DNA of 64,000 nt from Flavivirga amylovorans (GCF_030540875.1 NZ_JAUOEM010000002.1:1-64000), one strand, 5' to 3'. Shown: positions 41,955 through 50,701, counted from the first letter of the stretch. Notes: generated from the sequence alone by a model not told the origin. Numbers and translations are program-made.

Positions 41955-42800
41955 TTATTGGTTTTGCTGGTAATCTTTACCGCCACTAGCTTTTAAACTA
42001 GCGTTAGGGTATTTTGAGTTATCAAATAATATCCGTTTGTGTTCAATTATATTATTCCTCATTTTAATGGATTGGCCAATTGTAAACATACATCTACATG
42101 GATTATAGTCCATGAAATTATTATATAATGTTTTATGACCCCTATAGTGTGTTTTCTTTGGAGGACAAGGGCATTTAGGCGTAATAGAATAACATACAGC
42201 TGTTGCTCCTTTCTGTTTTGGTGTATCATCTATTAAATCATTACGATTTCCAAAGGTTACTCGCAGCCAAGAACTGTTTCCGATTTGTCCGAAAATATGA
42301 TATAACCCCATCCAATGGCCTGTTTCGTGTGTTAGTACATGACTGCTCATTCCAACACTTTTGTAATTTAAGTGCACTCTATCACTCAGAATATCTGACG
42401 CATTCCCTTGTTTCGCAATAAAAACATTTAGACAATTTGAGGGATCAATAAGTAATTTGTTTCTTTTTTCGAGTTGCTTTGAAGAAATTCTTCGGATTCC
42501 TTTTTTTCCATTTTTTTGAAATATAGTATCAAGTAAATTAAACTCAATATTAGGATTGCCTACAAGATTACGAAAGTCGTTATCAAGTAAACTCATATCA
42601 TTCTTTTGCGTAAAATTTAAATTTAAGTCTTGTAATTCATTTAAGATTAAACGATCACTTATGTTCTCAGAATCATTATTATAAATAACGTGGAATACAA
42701 TAGGAATTTTAATTTTACGTCCATCATCAACCGAATTCCTTGTCTGACTGAACAGAACGGTCGTTTGTAGTAGAATAATAGCAACTAGAATATTTTTCAT
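41955..42800 (-). CDS. M43-family zinc metalloprotease (cytophagalysin/pappalysin-like)
   Basis: A 281-residue exported protease. A signal peptide (about 1-19, ending L-F-S-Q) precedes the catalytic domain with the extended zinc motif H-E-T-G-H-W-M-G-L-Y-H (H158, E159, H162, H168) and the Met-turn N-N-F-M-D-Y (M230). Paired cysteines near 203-212 and 235-237 fit M43. Most M43 proteins of Bacteroidota end in a T9SS sorting domain; here none is present. Instead the last 18 or so residues are encoded by a REP-like hairpin (41979-42008) and its neighbouring repeat, so the original C-terminus was probably lost to repeat insertion. It may still be active. It could degrade or activate cell-surface proteins. 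Confidence 0.9.
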   Translation of the reverse strand: MKNILVAIILLQTTVLFSQTRNSVDDGRKIKIPIVFHVIYNNDSENISDRLILNELQDLNLNFTQKNDMSLLDNDFRNLVGNPNIEFNLLDTIFQKNGKKGIRRISSKQLEKRNKLLIDPSNCLNVFIAKQGNASDILSDRVHLNYKSVGMSSHVLTHETGHWMGLYHIFGQIGNSSWLRVTFGNRNDLIDDTPKQKGATAVCYSITPKCPCPPKKTHYRGHKTLYNNFMDYNPCRCMFTIGQSIKMRNNIIEHKRILFDNSKYPNASLKASGGKDYQQNQ

Positions 42801-42850
42801 CGTATCAATATTTTTAAATTATGTTATGTTCTTGCCTTTCCTAATTGATC

Positions 42851-43052
42851 CCCGCTCTCGCCAGTTTGCATTTGGTGGAGAGAAACAGGTAATTATCTTA
42901 TTTATTTTTTCTTGCTCTTATCTCCACAAGTTAAAAACTTGTGCTAGTAAACATATTATTTCGGAGCGTAAATAAATTTCTATCAAAAAAACCAATCTTA
43001 GTTACGGGTTTCTGTAATAGATGCTAATAATTGTATAAAACTTTTTTTATTG
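42851..43052. repeat. REP-like hairpins 10 and 11 and direct-repeat block
   Basis: Copy 10 (42851-42882) and copy 11 (42921-42950, with CAAGTTAAAAACTTGTG) repeat a shortened form of the 41640-41850 block. 42968-43052 repeats 41866-41950. With copy 9 (41979-42008, inside the protease gene) the M43 gene is enclosed by repeats. The rest of the gap to 43179 shows nothing clear. Confidence 0.7.
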
Positions 43053-43179
43053 GTTTCAAGCTTTGAAGGTATAGATTGCTCTATTGTTTTTCATTATCGC
43101 TTATAGCCAATTTTACATTTGTGTTTTCATAATGATATGATTTTCCATGATGTATTTAAAACTAATAATCAGATTCCAT

Positions 43180-44307
43180 CTATAGTTGTGCTACCTTTTC
43201 ATCAAACCCGTCCATCATATCAGGAGTACTAAGTTTTTTTGGTAAAGAGGAAAAAGTCATTTCAAACGCACTAGTGGCTGCAGAACTGTAGGAACTTAAA
43301 CCTTTTGCGCCTTTTTCAAACTCAGATTCTTGAGATGCTAAAGCTTGTGGTTGGTATAAATGATCGGCATGAACTTTTATCGAGATATTTCTGTCTTTTT
43401 TTAAACCCTCTAATCTTTCCTGACAACCTTTTTTACCATCGTCTCTAGTACAAAAAGTGCTACTACATGGGCTTGTAGAAAGGTAAACTACAAGGTTTCC
43501 GTTCTCCAGGCCTAGTTTTATAATATACGCTATTAGATTTTCTTCTGCATGATTGCCTTTTTCTGTTTTAAATAATCCGTTGGCACCAACAGGCTTTCCA
43601 TTAAACTCAGCGTAAAGAAAAACGGTTGTCATAGTTGCTTTACGGTATCCGGTTTTATCTAAATCAAGTTTCTTCATAAGCCTTTGCACAGGCTGCTGGA
43701 CATTTATTGGGTGTTGTGTTTGGGGGGATGCGATTACTTGCTTATTTGTTTGCAGAAGTGCTTTAGCTCCCATAACATCAGCTTCTTTCTCCAATCCGGC
43801 ATCGTCATTTATATTCACCTTTCCTTTCATTTGCATAGTGGGCTTTACCCTTCCTTGCTTTTGCTGAACTACATGCCATGCTTCGTGAGGCAAATGTTTT
43901 TCTTGCCCTGGCCCTAAGTGAATGTTAGTTCCTTGCGCATAGGCATGCGCTTGTAACTGAGCTGGCTTATCAGAATTGCGATGCACCTTTACATCATCCA
44001 TTGAGTAACCAGACAGGTTTTCAATTCCCGACTTCAAATTATCTGGTAAGCCCGTTTTATTTTCTTTTTTTTGGATTGTATGCTGTGGTTGCTGTGAATG
44101 ATGATTGTTCGCCATTGCTTGTAATTGAGCTGCTTGTTTTGCTTGTGGGCTATTATTCGCTACCTCTTGCAGCTTTCTTTGAGCAATAGCTTCAGGGCGA
44201 TTATCAATAAACCGAGAAGTAGTCTCACTATGTGGCTTTACCTTGCGGTTAGCGGCAGGAACTGACTGGCTTTTGTTTTCCTTTGTTTTGTCAGCGTGAG
44301 TATTCAT
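43180..44307 (-). CDS. eCIS-core (DUF4157) protein with C-terminal deaminase-like toxin domain
   Basis: A 375-residue protein. Residues 1-85 are Gln/Asn/Lys-rich and disordered. Residues about 86-180 are an eCIS core (DUF4157) domain with G-Y-S-M-D-D-V-K-V-H-R, H-L-G-P-G-Q-E-K-H-L-P-H-E-A-W-H (HExxH, H141-H145) and V-V-Q-Q-K-Q. The rest (about 215-345) reads like a zinc deaminase: H-A-E (H253-E255) and S-P-C-S-S-T-F-C (C281, C286), with C295 following. This is the core plus toxin layout of polymorphic effectors thought to be loaded into extracellular contractile injection systems or exported otherwise. No eCIS tube genes and no evident immunity gene are in the window. The substrate (nucleic acid or nucleotide) is not known. 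Confidence 0.85.
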   Translation of the reverse strand: MNTHADKTKENKSQSVPAANRKVKPHSETTSRFIDNRPEAIAQRKLQEVANNSPQAKQAAQLQAMANNHHSQQPQHTIQKKENKTGLPDNLKSGIENLSGYSMDDVKVHRNSDKPAQLQAHAYAQGTNIHLGPGQEKHLPHEAWHVVQQKQGRVKPTMQMKGKVNINDDAGLEKEADVMGAKALLQTNKQVIASPQTQHPINVQQPVQRLMKKLDLDKTGYRKATMTTVFLYAEFNGKPVGANGLFKTEKGNHAEENLIAYIIKLGLENGNLVVYLSTSPCSSTFCTRDDGKKGCQERLEGLKKDRNISIKVHADHLYQPQALASQESEFEKGAKGLSSYSSAATSAFEMTFSSLPKKLSTPDMMDGFDEKVAQL

Positions 44308-44380
44308 GATTTATTCTTTTTAAGTTTTGATCTATTGCCTGTAACAATTAATATAAACGCATTTTGTGACGTTTACTTTT

Positions 44381-44429
44381 TTATATCTGCCTAAATATAA
44401 GAAGTTTATTTAATTTATTGACAGATTTA
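44381..44429 (+). repeat. 49-bp direct repeat, right copy
   Basis: Identical to 39481-39529. It lies about 75 bases upstream of the start codon of the eCIS-core gene and marks the right end of the accessory segment. Confidence 0.9.
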
Positions 44430-44532
44430 TCTTATAATTTGAAATTATATAATTAAGAAGTCTTTTTGTTAATGCTACGCCGTTTTGAGGTTATGAGATT
44501 GAAGTATGGTTTTTTTGTGAAAATTCCCGTTT

Positions 44533-44562
44533 AAGAGATTCTTCACTGTGTTCAGAATGACA
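44533..44562. repeat. TGTCATTC-type dispersed repeat, half copy
   Basis: Reads AAGAGATTCTTCACTGTG then TTCAGAATGACA, the right half of the dispersed palindrome family. Confidence 0.5.
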
Positions 44563-44567
44563 TCTAA

Positions 44568-46763
44568 TCAATGGCCAACAACATCTTTCAGACGTTTTCC
44601 AAAATCAAACAAGGCCTTAATTTCTTTTATACTTGCCAAACGCTCTTTTCCGAAAATTAATAAAGACTCTCCGTTCGACTCGATATGGTAATAAGGATTA
44701 CTTTCAAAGAAATGAACCAGATCATCATCAAAAAAGGCTGTAATCGCTTCTTCGTTATCGCCTAATAAATAAAAACGGTTGGAAAAATCGGAATGGTTTT
44801 GAATAGGAATATCTTTAAACCCTGCGAAGGCATATACTTTTTCTAAAAAACCTTCCCTGTCTAATGTGAATTCGGGTATTGGACAATCTAATTTTATATG
44901 AAGCATGGTCGATCTAATAACTTCTTTGGCAATAAATTCACCTTCAGAAAACTCAATATCGAATAAATTTATAGCATTATTTTTATACGATAATTGATTA
45001 TAGATATGGTTAATGTTTTTTGTGTTGAAGAATAAAAAATGATTTAAAAAATCGATATCTTTTTGTTTTTCAGATGTATAGTTTAATTTAAAATCTTCGG
45101 CCAGATCTTCTATACTGGTTTGACGTCTGGTAAGGTTGTTTTTAATAATGTTTGGTACAGGTAGCAAACGCCTTAAAGCAAAAGGGTGCTTGGAGTCTGT
45201 ATCGTGCATATCTAAACCTATAACATCAAAATGACCATCTCGTTTTTTAAATAATTCCTGGAAATTATGCATGTTTTCCATGACGGTATGGTCCACAAAA
45301 CTACACAGCGAAAAATCAACAATAACGTCTTTATCTTCCGGAACTGCGTCTAGCTTATCTTTTAACTTGTAATAGTTTAAAAAACTACAAAAATGTTTTA
45401 CGCTCACGTAATAGTTGTCCTGACCTTCTTCCTGATACATTAAAACATTAGGTTTCATAACGTTTCTAACAAACAAGGAAACTGTTTTATTAATGACTAT
45501 ATGAATAATTAAAGTTGTAATAACACCTGCTAAGATGCCTGTTATCAGTCCTATTTTTAAGGTTATTAATAGGGTGACAAAAAATATAATAAGTTGCTCT
45601 TTACCAATAGAGAATATTTTTTTAATGACATTTGGAGATGCTAATTTATAGCCAGTGTATACCAATATAGCCATTAAAGCGGGTAATGGAATTCGCGTTA
45701 GTTGGGTACTGAATAAAACAATAAATAACACTAAAAATGTTGCGTGAAAAAAGTTAGAAGACCTGTTACTGGCACCATTATTTACGTTAACGGAACTACG
45801 AGCAATAACAGTGACGACATTAAGGCCCCCAAGAAACCCACTTCCTATGGTTGCCAAACCAAGCGCTTTAAGGTCTCTATTTACATTAGAACGTCTTTTT
45901 TCCGGGTCTAATTTATCTACGGCTTTTATGCTTAATAACGACTCTATACTGGCTATTAATGTAATGGCTAATACACTGGACCAAAAAGGAAAACTACCAA
46001 CACTGGAAAAATCGGGCAAATGCATCTCTGCAATGATTGTTTGAATACTAGGTATACCAGAAATCATGTATTCTTTTGCAATAGGGTTTACCTCATGCAC
46101 TATAAACTCGAAGTAGTAACTAAAGCCTATAGAAAGTAAAACAATCCACATGGGTGCTGGTATAAGTTGTAAATACTTATTTCTGATTTTGGCATAAAAC
46201 ATCATGATGGCCAAACTTATTACGCCAGCTAAAGCAGCAAAGATTAACCCTTTATTTTGGTAATGTAAAGCATCGTTAATGGTAAATGGTATTTCATACA
46301 GATAATCTAAAGTCGCTTTGCGTTTAATTTTATGGGCGAACATAATATGAAACTGCTTGGCTAAAATAATGAGCCCAATGGCTGCTAACATACCTTGAAT
46401 AGCCGATGAAGGAAAAAAATCGGCCAATTTTCCCATTCTAAAAAAACCAAGCAAGAGCAATAAGAGACCTGAACATATAATGGCAGCGTAGGCACTTTCT
46501 ATACCCAATGTTGTTATAGCTACCAAAAGCACACCAACTAAACCATTACCGGGGCCGGCAATCGTAACATGACTTCCACCAAAAATAGAAACAACAATAC
46601 CACCAACTACAGCTGCTATAATACCAGCTATAGGAGGTGCTTCACTAGCCATTGCTAACCCTAACCCAAGAGGCAATGCAATAAGGCTAACTACAAAACC
46701 AGAAAAAATATTTTTTGGTAATGTACTAAGAAAATCTTTTATTTTATTCTTTTTTGGACTCAT
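44568..46763 (-). CDS. SulP-family anion transporter with STAS domain and long C-terminal extension
   Basis: A 731-residue transporter of the SulP family (sulfate, bicarbonate or other anions). About 12 membrane helices occupy residues 20-445 (S-G-F-V-V-S-L-I-A-L-P-L-G-L-G-L-A, the family start). A STAS domain (about 455-560) contains V-D-F-S-L-C-S-F-V-D-H-T. A further 165 residues at the C-terminus are outside the family core and resemble no domain I know. Its start overlaps the Usp gene by 4 bases, so transporter and stress protein are translationally coupled. A bicarbonate role is plausible in a marine bacterium but not provable here. Confidence 0.93.
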   Translation of the reverse strand: MSPKKNKIKDFLSTLPKNIFSGFVVSLIALPLGLGLAMASEAPPIAGIIAAVVGGIVVSIFGGSHVTIAGPGNGLVGVLLVAITTLGIESAYAAIICSGLLLLLLGFFRMGKLADFFPSSAIQGMLAAIGLIILAKQFHIMFAHKIKRKATLDYLYEIPFTINDALHYQNKGLIFAALAGVISLAIMMFYAKIRNKYLQLIPAPMWIVLLSIGFSYYFEFIVHEVNPIAKEYMISGIPSIQTIIAEMHLPDFSSVGSFPFWSSVLAITLIASIESLLSIKAVDKLDPEKRRSNVNRDLKALGLATIGSGFLGGLNVVTVIARSSVNVNNGASNRSSNFFHATFLVLFIVLFSTQLTRIPLPALMAILVYTGYKLASPNVIKKIFSIGKEQLIIFFVTLLITLKIGLITGILAGVITTLIIHIVINKTVSLFVRNVMKPNVLMYQEEGQDNYYVSVKHFCSFLNYYKLKDKLDAVPEDKDVIVDFSLCSFVDHTVMENMHNFQELFKKRDGHFDVIGLDMHDTDSKHPFALRRLLPVPNIIKNNLTRRQTSIEDLAEDFKLNYTSEKQKDIDFLNHFLFFNTKNINHIYNQLSYKNNAINLFDIEFSEGEFIAKEVIRSTMLHIKLDCPIPEFTLDREGFLEKVYAFAGFKDIPIQNHSDFSNRFYLLGDNEEAITAFFDDDLVHFFESNPYYHIESNGESLLIFGKERLASIKEIKALFDFGKRLKDVVGH

Positions 46764-47608
46764 TGAAGGATTAAAACATCGGTTGGTAACTCTGTTAAAA
46801 TATGCTCTATATCATGCGGAAATAAACGATCCCAAAAAGTCATTTTGCTAGGGGCGTTCATAACTAATAAATCGGCTCTGGAAATTTGAGCATAGTGTCC
46901 AATAGAATACCCTTGTTTACCAAAAATAGGCTGCAACTTTGTGACAATATCTTTGGTATATTTTTTAGGAATATGTTCTATAATATCGTTAATTCTTGAG
47001 TTTTCTCTAAGCCTTATACGTTCTTTAATTATATTAGCTTTACGCAACGATTTATCATCATCAACCTTTACCGAAACTTGTTTTTGTTTAATTTCTTCAA
47101 CGATGGTTACTTTTTCAGCTTCAAGCTGTTTTGCAACATAAAATGCAGCTTTAATAGTTTGTTCTGTTTTAGGGTCTTCTAAGCCATTTACAACAATATG
47201 TTCGCATGCAACACGCTCAATCGAAGGCTTAACCAATAATAAAACAGAGCACTTTGCTTTACGTGTAATCTTTCGGGCAATAGACCCTACATAATATTTT
47301 AAAAAACGTTCACGCTGTACGGCTCCAAGAATTAAAAGATCTATATTTTTTTCTTCAGTAGTGGATAAAATAACATCTACAGGGTTTCCCGATTTGTATA
47401 CAACTTCGTAATCCAGATTATCTTTTTCAAAAGGTTTTAAAAAGATTTTAAGCATTTTAACCTTGTCATCAGAAACTTCGCCGACATGAATTAAAAACAA
47501 TTTTGAACTAAAAAAAAGCGAAAGCCTGGCCGCCTCATGGAGGTTTGCTTTTAAATTAGGTGAAAATGCGGCACCAATACCAATGCTTTTAAAAGGTTGT
47601 AAAGACAC
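46760..47608 (-). CDS. Universal stress protein with two Usp domains
   Basis: A 282-residue protein with two tandem UspA-like domains (about 5-145 and 150-282). The first has the ATP-loop form G-A-V-Q-R-E-R-F-L-K-Y-Y-V-G-S-I-A-R-K-I (G-2x-G-9x-G-S type); the second ends D-V-L-I-L-Q. Such proteins bind ATP or other nucleotides and help cells survive stress. The gene overlaps the SulP gene by 4 bases, a coupling of Usp proteins to anion transporters often seen, and may regulate its activity. Confidence 0.92.
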   Translation of the reverse strand: MSLQPFKSIGIGAAFSPNLKANLHEAARLSLFFSSKLFLIHVGEVSDDKVKMLKIFLKPFEKDNLDYEVVYKSGNPVDVILSTTEEKNIDLLILGAVQRERFLKYYVGSIARKITRKAKCSVLLLVKPSIERVACEHIVVNGLEDPKTEQTIKAAFYVAKQLEAEKVTIVEEIKQKQVSVKVDDDKSLRKANIIKERIRLRENSRINDIIEHIPKKYTKDIVTKLQPIFGKQGYSIGHYAQISRADLLVMNAPSKMTFWDRLFPHDIEHILTELPTDVLILQ

Positions 47609-47804
47609 TTGAGTTATTTAGATAAAAAGAGTAGAAAGATAGTATTTTTTTTAAAAAAGAGAGACTGCGTTTAATATTAAGTCAATATAATTAAAAGAAT
47701 CATTCAATTTTGTGTTAATGATTGCGACTAATGGAAACAAATAAAATATAAGTTAGTGAAATCATCTGTTTTACTTAAATTAGTGTCTTAATAGATTTTA
47801 AAAG

Positions 47805-49649
47805 ATGTTAGAACTAGCAGGAATTATTATTTTAGGGATTTTAGCACAATGGTTTGCCTGGAAATTTAAGATTCCAGCTATTTTACCACTAATTCTTATA
47901 GGCCTTTTGGTGGGGCCAATTGCGGCAGAGTTTTTAAGTGATGATGGCTCTAAATGGATCGAACCTATCTGGAATGGTAAGCAAGGTTTGTTTCCTGGAG
48001 AAGGCTTGTTCTATTTTGTATCTCTGGCTATTAGTATTATTCTTTTTGAAGGCGGATTAACATTAAAGCGTTCTGAAATAAAAAATGTAGGTCCAGTGAT
48101 TACCAAATTAATAACATTAGGGTCTGCTGTTACTTTTTTTGGAGCAGGGATATTAGCTCACTTCATTTTTGAATTAAGTTGGGAGCTATCATTTTTATTT
48201 TCTGGTCTTATAATTGTTACGGGGCCAACAGTAATAACCCCTATTTTAAGAAATATTCCCCTTAAAAAAGATATCTCTACCGTATTGAAATGGGAAGGCA
48301 TTTTAATTGACCCTATTGGTGCTTTGGTAGCTGTATTGGTGTTTGAATTTATTAGCGTTGAAGGGGATAGTGGCTTTACTAAAACGGCTTTGATTGAATT
48401 TGGGAAAATTATTCTTTTCGGAACTACATTTGGTTTTACGTTTGCTCATGCATTGGCCTTTGCTATTAATAAAAAATTGATTCCACATTATCTGCTAAAT
48501 GTTGTATCGCTTTCCACTGTACTGCTGGTTTTTGTTGAATCAGAAATCTTTGCTCATGAGTCAGGCCTGTTGGCTGTTGTTGTTATGGGTATGGTTTTAG
48601 GTAATGGTAAATTAGAAAACATAAAGGAACTTCTTTATTTTAAAGAGTCTTTGAGTGTTTTATTGATCTCAATTCTGTTTATTTTACTGGCAGCAAATAT
48701 TAATATTGAAGATTTAATGCTTCTTTATAGTTGGAAAACTGCTTTGCTTTTTGCAGCCGTGGTTTTTGTTATAAGGCCGTTAGCTGTGTTTCTAAGCACG
48801 TCTAAATCTAAATTAAAAACTCGAGAAAAGGTATTTATTAGTTGGGTAGGCCCCAGAGGTATTGTTGCTGCAGGAATAGCATCTCTTTTTGGAAGTAAAT
48901 TAGTGAAACAAGGCGTTGAGGGTGCAGAGTATATTACGCCTTTAGTGTTTATGATCGTTCTTGGAACTGTTTTATTAAATGCGACTACCGCAAGAGGATT
49001 TGCCAAAGTTGTTGGCGTTTTTCTAAAAAGTTCGGAAGGTATTTTAATACTGGGAGCATCACAAGTTTCTAGATTGATTGGACAGTATCTGGTGAATAAC
49101 CAACGCCATGTAGTTTTAATAGACAGTAATCAAACCAATATTCAAATGGCTCAGGAATTAGGGCTTGAGGCTATAAATACGGACATATATTCTGAAAATC
49201 TGGAAGATAATATAGAGCTTAATGATGTCGGTTTTTTAATGGCTTTAACGGGTAGTGCAGATATTAATCAGTTTGCTATTGATAAGTTTGGAAAACAATT
49301 TGGTGAGAACGGCTCCTTTAGATTGGTAACGGTTGATGAAATGAATGATCCTGATAATAATCCAAAGGAGGGTTTATTTTCTCATACAGATGATTTTAAT
49401 GTTCTTTCTGAAGTCGCTCGCAAATATCCAGAGATACACGAAATTGAAATTAATGACAGAGATCATTATGAAGATTTAATTGAAGCAACAAGTAAAGAGG
49501 ATGACATAATACCGCTATTTGTTAAAGATAAAAAAGGTGTTTTAGAAATTATATCTTCTTACAATAAAGCTATTGAAAATGTTGAAAAAGGATACCTGTT
49601 AGTATACTTAGGAAAAGCCTTAGGGACTGAAGAAGTGACTTCTGTTTAA
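47805..49649 (+). CDS. CPA1-type cation:proton antiporter with TrkA-N domain
   Basis: A 614-residue membrane protein. About 12-13 helices occupy residues 5-400, with F-E-G-G-L-T-L and G-P-T-V-I-T-P-I and D-P-I-G-A (the cation-site region of NhaP/NhaK antiporters) and W-V-G-P-R-G-I-V-A-A. An RCK/TrkA-N Rossmann domain (about 410-525, I-L-G-A-S-Q-V-S-R, V-V-L-I-D-S-N-Q-T-N) binds NAD(H) or similar for gating, and about 85 more residues follow. The role is Na+/H+ or K+/H+ exchange for pH and salt balance. It is divergent from the SulP-Usp operon and may share control with it. Confidence 0.94.
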   Translation: MLELAGIIILGILAQWFAWKFKIPAILPLILIGLLVGPIAAEFLSDDGSKWIEPIWNGKQGLFPGEGLFYFVSLAISIILFEGGLTLKRSEIKNVGPVITKLITLGSAVTFFGAGILAHFIFELSWELSFLFSGLIIVTGPTVITPILRNIPLKKDISTVLKWEGILIDPIGALVAVLVFEFISVEGDSGFTKTALIEFGKIILFGTTFGFTFAHALAFAINKKLIPHYLLNVVSLSTVLLVFVESEIFAHESGLLAVVVMGMVLGNGKLENIKELLYFKESLSVLLISILFILLAANINIEDLMLLYSWKTALLFAAVVFVIRPLAVFLSTSKSKLKTREKVFISWVGPRGIVAAGIASLFGSKLVKQGVEGAEYITPLVFMIVLGTVLLNATTARGFAKVVGVFLKSSEGILILGASQVSRLIGQYLVNNQRHVVLIDSNQTNIQMAQELGLEAINTDIYSENLEDNIELNDVGFLMALTGSADINQFAIDKFGKQFGENGSFRLVTVDEMNDPDNNPKEGLFSHTDDFNVLSEVARKYPEIHEIEINDRDHYEDLIEATSKEDDIIPLFVKDKKGVLEIISSYNKAIENVEKGYLLVYLGKALGTEEVTSV

Positions 49650-49737
49650 CTGATGAGACACTTGTTTTAATGTTGTCAGTTCGATATATTATAAACTGAT
49701 AATCAAATACTTAAAAAAGGTTCCGAAGAAGAAATCA

Positions 49738-49887
49738 TGTCATTCATTACGAGGCACGAGGAGCCTGCTGGCAGGCGGGGAATCTCATCACTCATACTTC
49801 GCTCTGTCGACATGACAAATAGCTGTTTTTCATTGGATTAAATAAGATGTTTTTAATAAATTTTACGTCGAACTTAGGGTGTTTTAT
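49738..49887. repeat. TGTCATTC repeat followed by dispersed repeat, copy 2
   Basis: TGTCATTCATTACGAGGCACG to CTCTGTCGACATGACA (49738-49817) is the palindromic family. 49812-49887 repeats 2620-2695. Together they fill the gap between the antiporter gene and the membrane protein gene, whose end overlaps by 4 bases. Confidence 0.65.
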
Positions 49888-50603
49888 TTCAAAAAACTTT
49901 TCACATCATCAATTGCTTTGCCTTTTACAAGCCAAGAAATTCCAAAAGGTATCACTGCTGTTGTTTCAAAAATAAACACATAATACTTGAAAAACAATGA
50001 GCCTGTCCCTACTCCTAATTTTTCGAGTATAATCATGACAAGAATTAGTGCTACTGATATGAAAACAATGTTTCCGCAGATATTGTATAATTTATTATTT
50101 ACATCATCTTTATTTCTAGTAAACTTATATTTAGACATCCATCCCATTGAAAGTATAAATATGGCCGCGCTTATTAAATGAATAGCATTTGTAGCTGCGC
50201 TTTTATGACCAAATAAAGGATAGTTTTCATTTTTGCAAATAAGGTCAATAATGGCACTATTACTATCTGTACAGCATGTTGGAACAAAAACAACAACAAG
50301 AGCTGCAAAACCGCCAATATTGGTAATAATATCATCACTTATAATTTCTGAAGTAGCATCCTTTTTGTAACCTCTGTAAGAGATTAAAAATAAAGCAAAT
50401 GCAGACAAAATTATAATAAAGAATAAAGAGGATAAAGTAGCATAGTAATAATGACTCATTGAAGCCAATAATTCACCTTTAGAAATGAGCAATATAAAGG
50501 GAAGGCATAAACCTAAAGTCCCTATTAATTTTCTGATCCTATAATCTGAATTTTTTAGTTCCTGATGTACCATCGTGAAGTTTAATTTAAAAATTTTCAA
50601 CAC
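49884..50603 (-). CDS. Multi-pass membrane protein of unknown function
   Basis: A 239-residue protein with about six membrane helices (near residues 28-45, 55-75, 95-115, 135-155, 180-200 and 205-225). One periplasmic or cytoplasmic loop has P-T-C-C-T-D-S-N-S-A. The pattern resembles DUF998-like membrane proteins but is not decisive. The start could be 10 codons further in (M-V-H-Q-E-L at 50571-50573). It lies alone, with repeats at its 3' side. Confidence 0.78.
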   Translation of the reverse strand: MLKIFKLNFTMVHQELKNSDYRIRKLIGTLGLCLPFILLISKGELLASMSHYYYATLSSLFFIIILSAFALFLISYRGYKKDATSEIISDDIITNIGGFAALVVVFVPTCCTDSNSAIIDLICKNENYPLFGHKSAATNAIHLISAAIFILSMGWMSKYKFTRNKDDVNNKLYNICGNIVFISVALILVMIILEKLGVGTGSLFFKYYVFIFETTAVIPFGISWLVKGKAIDDVKSFLK

Positions 50604-50701
50604 AATGTACGAATAATCTTTAAATTGATTCTTGTTTAAAAATAAAAATTTTTAATTGTTAGTTTATTGTTTGTTAGGTGATTAAATAGTCTTAATTATT
50701 A

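Noticed and set aside
39440-42950. Recurring short hairpins considered as CRISPR repeats or attachment sites
   Set aside because: Spacing is irregular, both orientations occur, copies are divergent, and a RAYT gene is adjacent, which fits REP elements. No cas gene or integrase is present.
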